Below are positions 52,761-64,000 of a stretch of DNA of 64,000 bases, one piece after another. Position 1 is the stretch's first letter, and every line of letters starts with the position of its first letter. A model generated the notes under the pieces. The model was not told the origin of the DNA. It made no database searches and worked only from the letters and a program-made list of their open reading frames with translations. The DNA is from Serilophus lunatus (lineage: Eukaryota > Chordata > Aves > Passeriformes > Eurylaimidae), in contig VXBA01001641.1 in the NCBI GenBank assembly GCA_013399895.1, positions 496,001-560,000 on the forward strand, written 5' to 3'. Made by a program: the position numbers and the translations under genes.

Positions 52761-55700
52761 GAGGGACTTCAATACAAGATGATGCTTAAGGCAGCCTCAG
52801 GTTACATGAACTATTGAAGTGTTGCTTACTGAAAGCTTCAACATTATTGTGGTTCAGGCTTTCTAGCTAGATTGCTGAGAAAAGGAGACTTGGACCAGAG
52901 ACATACTCTTCCATATCAGGCACTCCTGGGGAAAAGATCAAGAGAAGTCAGCAGGGGTTGATTTCTCTGTAGTTATTGCCTTATGGAACTGTGGGGGAAG
53001 AGAACTGTCTAGTGACTCTGAGAATGGTAAATCCTAGCAGTCATGAACACTGGTCAGAAAAAGAGAATAAGAGAAAATAGTTCAGGAGGTTGTGAGTTTA
53101 GTAGCAAGACAGCAACCTGCACCTATAAAATGTTAGCTTTTAAAAGGAGTGGTTGCTCCACATTCACTGTGACACATGAGGGTAATAAGGCCTTATCTGG
53201 AGTGGCAGGAAGAATTCAAATTCCTATTTATGACCAGTGAGTGCACACTGGCATTGAAATAGCCAAAGGTATCCAAGGAATGTTGGCAGGCTGACCTGAA
53301 GCACCTGGGACCTACAGGTTCAAAAAGACTCTCTGCTGTCCTCAGCGCTGAATTTGAAAGAGACGGTGTGAAAGAGATGAATGGCACAGAGGATCAACAC
53401 AGCATCATCTCAAAGATGAAATATGATACAATGGCAGACTTTGGTCCTTGACAGACAGCAAATGATTACAAAAAGATGCAACACCAATATAAATGGTTAA
53501 AGAAAAGATTCAGCAACCTGGGTCAAACTTAGCAGGAGAAGATCTGCGAAAAAATATAGAGAAAATACTGGGAACGGTCTGCATGGTCACAGCATTTTCA
53601 TAAAGACTAAAGTTCCTGGAGTGATCTCATCAGTTTGTGACCTGGTTTTCTGGAGCATAGTAGCTGTATTACAAATCTCTGATGCATCACCAAAAAAGGT
53701 TCTTTCCTTCTGCAGGAGTCTCCTTCCCCCACCACATTTTTCCATCTTCCCAGCACAGCTTGCAAGCTCTTTGGGCCAGGATTGTCTGTTGCTACATGAC
53801 CAGTGACGTCCTTGTCAAAACTGTTTTCCAGGCACTAGCCTCCTACAGATAGCAGTGCACAGAACAGCACAGTACAGTGACAAAGCTGCACTCTGTGCAA
53901 AGAGCTTATGCTAAGCTCTGTAATTAAGACATATGGAGCCTTATCCACAGCTTAGAGAAGTCAGTGGAAACACTGTCTTGTAGGCTGGATGACAAGATGG
54001 TGATGAAGCAGATTTTATTTTAAGGAATCCTTTTCTTTTTCTATTTGGGGATATTCTGAAGCTTTAGAGAACTGTGCTAGTAGATGCATTAAAATGAAGA
54101 AAAGGAAAAAATTAATAAAGTTAAAAAAAGTATATCAATTTATAAAAGGGCTTAAAATGAAATACAGAAAACATTCACAAACAGAACAAATGAGATTTAT
54201 GTTACTGGGTCACTTCTTTTGGTCTTTTTGTGGATTTTGTAAGGGTTTACTCAAACTAGAAATAAATCCTCTTCTTTGCACATGGACATAAATTACCTTA
54301 CGGAATAGAGGGTACCAATGAATGCAAGAAAAAGGGAACCTGACCCCCGATAGTCTACTTTTAAGTGAATTATTAGAAATATTTATAATATTGAGTCATT
54401 TGGAAGGCTGATATTTTTCAACAGTAGAGAAAAATATCAGTAACCCTGTAGAGTGAGTACCTGCTGGGACCACTACATGCAGATATTTAGTAGATTTCTT
54501 TATGTGACAGTTCATCTGTTAAGGGGAAAATATTGATTCTTCTTTGGCTTTGCAAATCAGTGCCCTTAAGTGCTCTGGCCAGAAATTCATAACACAGCAA
54601 TACAACAAGGAAGTTCTCAAGGAATAAGCTCAGCCCTAAATGTTCACTAGGCAGAGGGAAGCATTTTTCTTACTTACAAAATGACATTCAGATACTCAGT
54701 TTCCTGTCTTGCAAGGTATATTGTAGAGGGTCTGAAAATAAAACATACAGTAAACATGTTCTGCTGTAACCCAAACAATTACAGGCATCACAACAATAAA
54801 TTTTTAAGCAGTTAGGTAATATATAATAAATAAAAGATGAACAGGAAAGCACTCACAGCTACTCCCCTAATGCATCTGGAAAGTAATTAACTTTTTTTCC
54901 TCTGTTAAGAATGTAATGTATTATACCCTGGCAAAGGAGGAGCTTGGCCGTGCATCCCCAATGAGGATTTGTCTGAGGTCAGACTTAAGGGAGCAGACCT
55001 GCCATCCTGTCAGAGCACAGCATACTTGTGTCATTGTGCCTTCACCCTGGAGTGCTGCCCCTCCCCTCTCAGTAGCAGGTGCTGTGTCAAGGGGCAGCAG
55101 AGCTCAGTGTGGACACCTGGATGGGCACAGGGTGGGAGGGCAGCTGTGCCCAGTCAAGGGACACACCAGGATCCCGTCACACAAATGAGGCTTGGGGCAA
55201 TGCTTGCAATTTCCTGTGAAGGACTGATGAGAAAATAGTAACATCAGGAAGGGAATTACAGACACATCTGGAGGCCAGTGTGCCTCTCCTGAGGTTCTTG
55301 GCACGTGGCAAAGCCTAAATCTCCTTATTGCAGGGCTTGGCATGACTGCTTAGTCACTAGAACACAGGATTGGCATCGTCTGAGAAGGGCCTATCTTGCC
55401 ATTTTCAACCATCATGAGAGTGCATCCAGGTTGGTACCTCCAGAGAATGGGAGCATTGGGGGATCCCAGTGACAGGGAGCACAGCATGGCCAGGTAGCCC
55501 AAGAGTATCTGCCACAAAACCAGAAGTATCCAGGGCACTAGGGCAGCCCCAGCTTTGGACATTGAGCACCTCTCTGGATCAGGGCCGGGATGTGAGCTCA
55601 TGCATGGGCACCGCTCATCTGGGCAGGACTGTGGGGAGCTGGAGACCAGCACTGCTGCGGCATCTGTGGGACAGGGGCTGATAGCCCTGGGTGTTGATAG

Positions 55701-57117
55701 GGGGTCCAGGGACATAAACAAGTGGGGGAACCCCAGGGGGCTGCCAAGGGACAGTCAGGGCTGATGTGAGGATCATTCAGTTTATTGGTTTCCTGGCTGC
55801 CTGAGCTGTTGGCCCCTCTGAACAATGGAGCACGAGAGTATTCTAGGTCTTCTGAGGTGAAGCAGTTGCAGACCACTGGGTCACTGTGTGTTTAGCCCAG
55901 TGAGAGCAGGAAGAGCTCCTCAAGTGTGTTGTCAGAGCCAAGTTGAATGGAAACTCCTGAGGCTGGTCTAGAAGTAGAGAGGTTGCCAATTAGGGCAATG
56001 AATCAACTTTGGCATTTACAACAAATAGCACAAAATTGATGTGCTCTGAGATGTATTGCAAAATCAATTACTGCTGGAAACTTTTAGAGAATGGAGATGT
56101 TGCTAAGAGGCAACTTTTAGGACAATCAGAATCCTAAATTCTTTTTTTTTCTTAGATGATCTCATTGACTGCTCTTTTTTAAGACTAATGGTGTTTTTAA
56201 TGCCTTGTCAAAAATACTAGTGGTCAAGGTAGGTGACTGGAATTAATTTGGATAAAAAGTGCATCACATCAAATGCAAATTAAAGCACAGGCTGAGAAAA
56301 ACTCTAGGTAATGTTTTTAGTAGACAACTTTTCAGTGATAAATACAAAAGAACAGCTGATTTGATGAGTGGTTTTCCATGTCCGATTGGTGTGGTGAAGA
56401 TATAGGCCATTGCTCCAGGGCTACCCACTTCCTGCTCTAAATCAGCTGGCCTTGCATGTAATTTTATTTATACTTAAAGAAATCAAGCTGCAACCAAATA
56501 CTTTAGGGCTGATTAATTGCAGGAACATCTGTTGTAGGCAAGCTATTATTAGACATGAACTTTTAGCACAATCTGCAGACATACTCATACACAGAGATTA
56601 ACCTCTCTTCAATAAGTGGAGTCCTGGACTGCATCCGGAGCAAGACACCATGACCCAGATTGCCAGCTGTGGCTGAGCAGCAGTACAGTCAAGCCCCAAA
56701 AGGCAAAAGCCTGACCTCAGCTCTCTGTGTGCTCATCCAGTCCCATAGCAGAAGACAGAGCAACCTGTGCCAGCTGCCAACAGAGAATAAGGTCTCCAGA
56801 GGACACAGATGCCACAGCCGTGACCCCTCCGTTCAGTCATGCAACAAAAGTAGTCAGCAGGAAAAAAAATGAGTCAGAGAAAGTGCTAAATCAGCTCCGA
56901 GCTCCTGGGATATGTCCCCTTTAATGGCTACAGTAACTATATACTCTCACTATGTCTGTATCACACAGGGAAAGCTACAGGTCTCTCCGCCTGTTGACAA
57001 TGCAGACGGGCGAAAAAAGTTTTGTTGCATAGACATGACCCTTACAAAATATGATGTCAGATAATTCCTGCACCTATACATGAACTACACCTGTTTTCTG
57101 ACTGCTGTCTTTTTTCT
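52761..57117. other. Unique sequence including a GC-rich block
   Basis: No gene recognised. A Lys-rich A-tract lies near 54.1 kb. The 54.93-55.93 kb interval has raised GC and several overlapping short open frames on both strands, and is annotated separately. The remainder is ordinary AT-rich sequence. Confidence 0.5.
54930..55930. other. GC-rich block of unknown origin
   Basis: About 1 kb with higher GC than both flanks, mostly without CpG. The longest open frame (123 codons, minus, 55350-55721) has a hydrophobic patch around WILLVLWQILLGYLAMLCSL but no recognisable family and no support from a start context or neighbouring exon. I do not see LTR ends or a CR1 match. It may be an old unclassified repeat or a GC-rich segment of a non-coding transcript. 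Confidence 0.35.
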
Positions 57118-57492
57118 GACCCTAAACCTAATCCTAATGCTGAGGTCTTTCACACCAAGGGTGGCCCAGTCTAGGAAACTGTGGAAGCAGCAATGTTGAT
57201 ACAGTGCCATGCTTCCCTTAACATGCCTTTTCCAACTGTAGGATGTGTTGTGCTCTGAACCCTAACCCTAATGTGAATTGGGGCTGAGGCTGAGGTCCCC
57301 ATCACATAGGTGACACTGATTACAAAGGTGTGAAAGCAGCATTACTGGTGAAGTGCCATGCTCCCCTTGCATGTATTTTCTATCCTCACTGGCCCTGGAG
57401 ACTGGGGCTGGGTGGCTCTCTGAACCTTAAGCCTAACCCTAATTGCAGCTGCAGGCTTGGGCTGAGTCCCCAGCACCACTGGGAAGGTCCAT
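57118..57492 (+). repeat. Degenerate tandem repeat with telomere-like words
   Basis: Three related units start at about 57118, 57257 and 57422; the third is partial. Each opens with telomere-like words (ACCCTAAACCTAATCCTAAT, AACCCTAACCCTAATG, and CCTTAAGCCTAACCCTAATT). Each then has a GCTGAG(G)TC...CAC block. Units 1 and 2 also share GCAGCA(A/T)T... followed by AGTGCCATGCTTCC / AGTGCCATGCTCCC and CATG. The spacings are about 139 and 165 bases, so the units have gained or lost sequence since duplication. It is not a run of plain telomere repeats. Confidence 0.8.
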
Positions 57493-59499
57493 GGCTTGTT
57501 TCAAGACCAAAGGTAACCCGTACAATTTGACTGCCTTACCTTAAAACTGTGTTTATGTGATTCACCTTGAATGTTCCACATGATTTCATCTGTGTATAAT
57601 TTAGTGGCAATTGTCTAGGACTTCCTCCGCATACCCATCATACACATAAACATCCTTCTAAAAAGAACACTGAAAACATCACAAAATTGACCCTGAAAAG
57701 GTAAAAAAATTCTTAGATTCATCCACCCACTTCTCTGTATACATATTTTAAGGTATGATATACTTAAGCGTTCACATAATTTAGCGCAAAAGGGAATGGT
57801 CTAATTCAGTCCCACAACACCAGGTTTGTCCAGTGACTGATTTGCTCATGTATGTGGCTTTCTCTCAGACTCCTTTGCATGAGTATCTCAGGCACATCAT
57901 AGTCAGCAGAACTGACAGCGAAAAGTCTTAACTGATACACTTAATATAAGGATTAAGGCACAAGGGCACTTCCAATGCCTGATTTCTCAAATTACTCAGT
58001 ACCCACTTATGCTGCTTACTATTGCATTTAAAAATCAATCCCCAATCATGCCTAAGTGACACAGAGGAAAACTGTGGCCATGGAGTCTCCTGTGTCTTTC
58101 CCACAAAGCCTGCCTCCTGCTTCCTTCTCTTCTGCCTTTCAGGCCTTCCATTGTGTGAAACAGTTATTTTGTCTCTTTACTCCGTCTGAGGAGGGCAATT
58201 GCAGCACTCTAGGAAATGGAAAGTAGTTGAATAAGTGGGTTGCATTATGCTGTTTGGCCCTGTAACGGAGTAATTCCTCTCCAAATATCTTTTGTTTGGC
58301 TATAATTTTTTTCCTTTAAAATGTCCTAATTTACACTGTATGCACCGTATTGTAGTAATTGAATATAAAATAATTAACATACGGCAACTATCTTCTCTTC
58401 CCCATTGTCACGATGTCGCCCAGCACTAATGAGAGCACCAGCAAAGAGGCTTGACATTCTAAAAGCTTTTTTATTTCCCAATGAAAAATGGTATTTAGGC
58501 TATAATTAAATTTAAAAGTGCCCTCATTGGACTCCAGGGTCCACATGCACTTTCCTCTACATAAGTCCCCTCTCACTGACTAACACTGCACTTGGATCAC
58601 AGATTCACTGATTTCCAGCTTTGGTCTGAACCCCTAGTGCCTTCAATTTTGTTTATTAGGAAGGAGTTTATTTTCAGTAAGTTTCTTTGCTACAGCTCTT
58701 GCAGATACGTTCTCAATTGAATCCTCTCACAGCAGTAGTGGTATGATCATTTTCTGGAGAAATGAAAATTACTATCTCTGTTTTCAAAACTACTGAGACA
58801 TTCAGTAGTTCTTAGGCAAACTGGTATAAAGAAAATTGTTTCCAGAGTTCCAAAAACATTTTCATAGCTGCATATTTTCCAATTAATTCCTTAGAGGATT
58901 AGGAGGATTTTAAACTTTCTAGTGGCCTTGGAGCACTACTAGCAGTTCCTTCCCTGTTGCACCAAATGATTACCTCTTGAGATTTCCTTCAAAACTCAGA
59001 AGTGATGCACAAGGTTGAGGTAAATTTTATGTGATCTGTTTATATTCATAGATATTTCCCAAGGGCCAGACTCTCATCCAAATAATCTCAGACTCTCCTG
59101 GAGGTATTTAACTGTAATCTACAACCTATAAAGAATCGAAGTGATATACAGAAACAAAGACGAAACTGCTTGTCAGTGAGTGGAGAAGAAATTTGTGAGG
59201 TCTCATTCCACTGCTCATGACCATCTTACAAGTGACCTTGATTACTTCACCTCCTGGTTCTCTGTATTGCAATTAGAACCATAAGGGAGGATTTATTAAG
59301 CAAAACCAGAATTCCATCTATCCCCAAATCCCACATCTGGGGTCAAACACTAATAGCAGCTTGAGGACAAAATACTGGCAGAGGGCAAATGTGAAACAAG
59401 GGCTTTTTAGGCCTGAAATGGATTAGCATCTTGATTTTTAGTAACCATAGATGGAGTTTTCTTCTGTGGGTTTGTCTAATTACTTCATTAATTTATACC
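57493..59499. other. Unique AT-rich sequence, possible conserved element
   Basis: No repeat or gene recognised. The interval 58.26-58.57 kb is AT-rich, low in simple repeat, and carries several TAATTA/ATTAA-type words; it is raised as a finding. Confidence 0.5.
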
Positions 59500-60400
59500 C
59501 TTGGCTTCCACAACACCCTGTGGCAATAAGCTCTGCTATTTAATTATGCACTGTGTGGAAAAGTCTGCCTCTTGTTCCTTTTAAAACCTTAGTTGGATGG
59601 TTTAATTTGAAAGCCACTCCTGATATAAGAAATAATTTCTTTTCAGCATCACCTCTGTTTTTGGAAATCACTCGTGTCTCATCTTTTTCATCATGGAAGG
59701 TAACTGTTCTGTTTAGTTTCTCATTGTACAGAAACGATCCCATTCAATAGCACTTTTTTATTATTTTTGGCACTAGCGAAGGCAAGACCAAAATTGTAAA
59801 ATTTAGATGCATCACTGCTTTACTTGCTGACTTAAAGATATGCTCTGCTTTCCTTTCATGTTCTTTTTTTACTAGTTGTTTCTTTCTTTCTTTTCTCTTT
59901 TTTGCTAAAAACTTGTAGCACTCTGTATGACTGCCCTTGAATAGTGAGCCATATTCACAGAGCAACCTACACTGATCTGAACATCTAATTCCTTGAATGG
60001 CAGCATCTGATGTGGGATTTGTCACTCTTTATGTATAGGTGAGGTTATTTTTCTACATGTGCATCAGGTTTTCATCGGATAAAAAGATAATTTCATCTGC
60101 TGTTTTATTGCCCATCACTCAGTGTCAAGCCATCCTCCTGCAAGTCTTCACAGTCAATTTTAGTTTTTATTACTCCTTAGGAAACATTTCACTTTTCCTC
60201 TTTGTTCTTCTTTCCAGATCATTTACTAATACATTAGAGAACACAAGTTCCAGCACAGGTCTTAGTAGTCGCCTCTTGTGGCACTTTCTGTGCTGTGACA
60301 ACTGAGCTTTTATACTGAGATTTACTTCCTGTCTTTTAATCACATCTCAGTCCATGACAAGAGCTTGACCCTTCCACCTCAGTACTTCATTTTTTCACAT
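59500..60400 (-). mobile_element. Ancient CR1/L3-like LINE remnant (minus strand)
   Basis: Over about 900 bases the plus strand follows, in order, the reverse complement of an old amniote CR1/L3-type LINE 3' region as I remember it. Landmarks are TTCCACAACACCCTGTGGCA, TTTAATTATGCACTGTGTGG, TATGTATAGGTGAGGTTATT, the ATTTCATCTGCTGTTTTATT and GCCCATCACTCAGTGTCAAG blocks, CTTCACAGTCAATTTTAGTT, and CCAGATCATTTACTAATACA...CCAGCACAGGTC. Divergence is high and indels are frequent, consistent with an insertion much older than the avian CR1 tails elsewhere in the window. A (TTTC)n-like stretch near 59.88 kb lies inside it. No open reading frame survives. Family assignment is by recall. Confidence 0.75.
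59874..59903. repeat. Short TTTC-rich stretch
   Basis: TTTC units with interruptions inside the old LINE remnant. Simple sequence expansion after insertion. Confidence 0.7.
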
Positions 60401-62164
60401 ATTTTAGGGGAGGGAAATTTAAGTGTGCTTTACCAGTGGGTTCATCATGGAATCATTAACGTTCATTAATTTTAATGCTGGCCTGCATCACAATGAGATT
60501 ATCATAAGGGAACTGCTAAGACACAAGCAACCTGAAATTTGTCAGAGTTCACACAGATGTTCAGTATCTCCAGAATTGTTGACTTACATGGAATGTGGTG
60601 CCTCTGAGATGTGTTAACCTTGTTTCATGCTGCATATGTTTGGAAATGAGTGTCTATAGGAATGTGTGTCTGGCACTCAAGTTGTTTCCCATGCCAAACT
60701 ATTTTTTGTTTTTAAATGTTGGTTGATTTCAACCAGATTTAACATCGATATAAAGGTTTGAAAAAAATTCTCCCTCCAGAACTATGGAGAAAGGAGGGCT
60801 GGTAAGGAGTCAAACTCTCTTAGTGATGCCATAGTTTAACATCAGCACATGTTAGAGCACATTTTTACACGCCAGAGATTGAGAGAAACAGAGAAAGAAG
60901 AGTAGAAGGAGCAGCTTCAGCTGTAGGGATAAACTTCAGTTAGAACTTAAGACAAATTAGACACCAGAGGATCCAACCGTCAGTCACAAAAGGCTTTGAA
61001 ACAAGATTTTGGTCACTCACAGACAATTTTATCTGATGGTGTCCTTGGTAGAGACAGTTCAGCTTCACATATTCTACCAGCAGAGACAGATGGCAGTCTA
61101 TACTCCTGATTTAGCAATTTAGAAGACGTCCATCAATGTAAAAAAAAAGTGAAAGTAGAAGTGCCAGGAAAAATGTCTCCTTTTCTTTACATTTTGCTTT
61201 GTGAAAGACACTGATGTATGAAAATTACACTCCCTGCAAAATCAAATAAGTCTTATAGGAAAGTGGATAATAAGAATAAAAGAATCAAGTGAAAATGAAC
61301 AGCTCACTGCTTCATCAGATCAACAGCTGTTTTTCTTGAGGAAAGATGAGCCGTGTGAGCTGAACTAATTCAGTAAGTTACTGATGCAATTGTGATGATA
61401 CTTGCCTAAAACTTTACAGTGTTTTCCCTCCATTGTTCTCCCTTACCTGATGTACTATGGAGGTCTTGTTGCTTATACAAGAAGCAATAACGAATCACTG
61501 GCCTTTTATCTTGAATTTTTAAAAAGTTACTACAAATCCATGACATTTTATTTCCGTGAAAAAGTGCAGATTCTGTGACATAGAAAAGTTTGCTCCTTCA
61601 TCTGTTTCAATAAAACATTTCACTCTCCAACAAGGTCCAAATGTTCAATTTTAGTATTTTGAAACAAAGCATTTTCTTTTTCATATCATAAACATCTTCT
61701 CATTTGGAAAGAAATACACATTTCTGTTGGAGCTTTGTACCAGGTTTTGACTTCAAAATTGCTGGTTTCATTTTCATCCTACAAAAAAAATTATATTTGC
61801 TAAAAATATCATCAGTTGGAGATGATGTTTTACACTTGCCAAGGAATTGAAAAAAGTGATTTGCATAACTCTAGAATTTAGAGCTCTTGAAAATCATGTC
61901 ATTTTTGAAGTTTTCTGTTTGAATTTAGGAGTTTTGCTTTGTACTTTCTTAACTAAAATAAGATGTAATGCCATTAAAATGCTCAGAATTTCCCACACAC
62001 CTGCGCAACACAGAGGGATCTTCCTGAGAGAGGCATTTTTAAGTTATAACTAGAAATAGATGCAGTGCACAGTAAGAGTGTTTTCTTTACCAGCAAAGAG
62101 TCCATGAATGTAGCAGTGCAAAGAAATTAATGTGCTTCTGAGCACACAAATGCAACAGAAATAC
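60401..62164. other. Unique AT-rich sequence
   Basis: Nothing recognisable. Short open frames only. Confidence 0.55.
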
Positions 62165-62508
62165 AGAAACACAGAATATGCTGAGTTGGAAGGGACTCAC
62201 AAGGATCACAAAGTCCAACCCTTAACCCTGCACAGGACTATCCCCAAGAGTCACATCATGTGCCTGAGAGTATCATCCAACACTTCTTGAGTTCTGCCAG
62301 CCTTGGTTCTGTGACCACTTCCTTGAGACCCCTGTGCCCAACCAGTGTCCAACCACCCTCTGGATGAAGAACATTTTTCTAATATCCACCTTAAACCTCC
62401 TATGACACAACTTCAGACCATTCCTTTGGATTCTGTCGCTGGTCACGACAAAGAAAAGATCAGTGTCTGCCCTTCTCTTCCTCTCATGAGGAGGCTGTAG
62501 ACTGCAAC
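62165..62508 (-). mobile_element. CR1 LINE 3' end (minus strand)
   Basis: Clear reverse-complement CR1 blocks in order: GCTGAGTTGGAAGGGACTCA, CACAAAGTCCAACCCTTAAC, CCCTGCACAGGACTATCCCC, a CACATCATGTGCCTGAGAGT block, TTCTTGAGTTCTGCCAG, GTGACCACTTCCTTGAGA, CCAACCACCCTCTGGATGAA, AATATCCACCTTAAACCTCC, a TCTGTCGCTGGTCACGACAA block, and CTCATGAGGAGGCTGTAGAC. It is the best preserved CR1 in the window, of a subfamily whose 3' end reads CTGAGTTGGAAGGGAC in reverse. It is truncated at the 5' end near 62508, and no coding frame remains. Confidence 0.95.
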
Positions 62509-64000
62509 ACTGTTCTTGTATGTTTGTGGTATTCCGTGTTCATAACATCCCAAAACATATTCTGCAATTTTCTGTCTGAGTAAGACTGCAGCCTTGCAGA
62601 GGTGATGTGAAAGATCTCATGTCCCAGTATTCTTTCAAGGAATTGATCTTTGTCAGTCAGGCAGGTTTTCTATCATGGCTGTCCAGCTTTGCCCTCATAT
62701 GACATCTCATGCTGCAGATTGAACTACCAGCCTAAATGCCATTAATGTTTTAAGCTTTCTGCACTGGCACACAATGACAACAGGCTGGTTTGCTGTTGTT
62801 TTGTTTGTGTGCCTCTTCCCCTTCTGTTTACTGCATGAAGAGGTGCTTTTTTTTTTCCTCTCTCTATTTATCATTCTTCTCATTCTTTTTCTGCTGAATT
62901 TTGGGTTCTTCTGCCTTCGTTTCTCTTGGGCTGTTGGTTCTGCTGCTGAGAAATGAGGGGTGCATCTATTTTCTTTCTATTGCTAGTTCTCAGCACCTCA
63001 AGAGAAGGCTCAGGCAAAGTGCCATCTCTTTCTGGCATTCATTCTTCCTGCAGCCAATGATTTTGGCATTGGCATCTGGGCTTTCACATTATGAGCACAA
63101 TCCCACCAATGTGGAAGGGAAGCTCCTCAGTGTATCCTTAGTGTACTTTGCCCTTTTAAGGGTCTTTGGATGACCACAGATGGAATTTTGAAAAGGTCTG
63201 AATGAATAATGCATTTTTGGTCTGGTTCCCAAACTGAGACACTGTGGGTAGGAAATGAGAAAGAAAATTTTAGATAAATATGGAAATGTTTCATTTGATA
63301 TAAAAAGAAATGTGTTATGATTAGTGTTGAGAGTTCTTTAAATAATCAGGACAATCTTTAAACAATAAATTGCCATCTTGAAATGCAAGAATATCAAAAT
63401 GGTGTGTTTAAAAGAGCCAGATAAAATATATTTATATTCTAAAGAGAATTCCCCTCTTTTTCTTACAGAAACCATTCAATCATATTTATCTAAACCTTCA
63501 CAGGCAGCTTTTTCTCTCAAAAAGGTCTTTCATTTTTGATTAATTTACTTTTTACTTGCTTAAAAGCAAGTGTCTTACTGTGAGTCAACACTGGCATATC
63601 TAAACCACTAAAGCACTTAAAAAAATCCCACTCTTCACCAGCAGAATTCACAAGGTTTCAACCACATTCCATGGGGGCTGTGGTACACAGCAGCATACAC
63701 ATTGAGGGTTTGCAATGAGCAAAGAGAGCTGTGCTGATAACATTTATTGTATCTGTGCAACTGCAACCATGATTTTCACTGTGCTAAATATATAAAACCT
63801 AATTATGAATTCATGCCCTTTTTTATTGTTGTTTAATTTGTCACTCTGCAGGTTCTTAAAATTTTCACTTTTCATTTTATTCAGAATAAGCTCATTAGGG
63901 AAGCTGGTGGTAGAACATGACCAGCAGAGGCCCTCCTCTTTCCCGCCCTCTGCCTGCTACAGATACTGGGTATCTTCATGCTGCTCCAGATGCTCTGTCA
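62509..64000. other. Unique sequence to the window end
   Basis: No gene or repeat recognised. A T-rich patch near 62.84-62.9 kb gives a hydrophobic Phe/Leu-rich open frame that is only translated low-complexity sequence. Confidence 0.55.

Noticed and set aside
55350..55721. 123-codon minus-strand frame with one hydrophobic segment
   Set aside because: A single hydrophobic patch in a GC-rich region with overlapping frames is not evidence of a gene, and I recognise no family.
57256..57275. True interstitial telomere array
   Set aside because: Only two or three CCCTAA-like words occur at each unit start, so it is described as a degenerate tandem repeat rather than a telomere remnant.
62774..62956. 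Hydrophobic 60-codon frame that looks like membrane helices
   Set aside because: It is a translation of T-rich low-complexity sequence, which gives Phe and Leu in any case.
1..64000. CRISPR array, bacterial operon, integron or phage system
   Set aside because: There are no regularly spaced direct repeats, no ribosome-binding-site-led dense genes and no bacterial codon structure. The repeats are those of a bird genome.

Overview
The window looks like 64 kb of non-coding nuclear DNA from a bird. It is AT-rich and stop-codon dense on both strands, and no open reading frame exceeds about 200 codons. I found no exon series, no recognisable cellular protein and no tRNA or rRNA gene. The bird assignment rests on the interspersed repeats. 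Several are CR1 LINE 3' ends of the avian type, most ending in the characteristic ATTCTATG-like octamers. One is a long terminal repeat whose ends (TGTCGTGGTTTA... / ...GGACA, read on the minus strand) and internal layout match my memory of a common avian endogenous retrovirus LTR. I cannot tell whether the window is an intergenic desert or lies inside a very long intron.

Layout. At 0-13 kb there is mostly unique AT-rich sequence with homopolymer runs, two plus-strand CR1 tails (3414-3760 and 4753-4827), and a (TTTA)n microsatellite near 6.55 kb. At 12.8-13.4 kb a third CR1 tail is followed immediately by a decayed 60-codon piece of a LINE reverse transcriptase with the DFxKAFD motif. From 13.4 to 50 kb the sequence is largely unique. 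It holds one tiny CR1 tail at 24.9 kb, a doubtful one at 34.75 kb, a GC-richer block at 33.5-34.0 kb, a CA and a TG microsatellite (46.0 and 48.0 kb), and several AT-rich patches dense in homeodomain, SOX and POU-type words that could be conserved enhancers.

The most structured part is 50.2-52.8 kb: a perfect 15-unit GGAT microsatellite, then a minus-strand CR1 cut in two by a 1.69-kb LTR-like insertion. That insertion has an unusually long, CpG- and GC-rich U3-like segment. At 54.9-55.9 kb there is a second, unassigned GC-rich block. At 57.1-57.5 kb a degenerate tandem repeat carries telomere-like CCCTAA words at the start of each unit. At 59.5-60.4 kb there is an old, long CR1/L3-like remnant on the minus strand, and at 62.2-62.5 kb another minus-strand avian CR1.

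No genes work together here. The biology visible is a record of retrotransposon insertion, nesting and decay, plus possible cis-regulatory sequence. I saw no novel protein-coding or RNA-guided system and do not claim one. Family names come from recall of consensus sequences, not from a database search.
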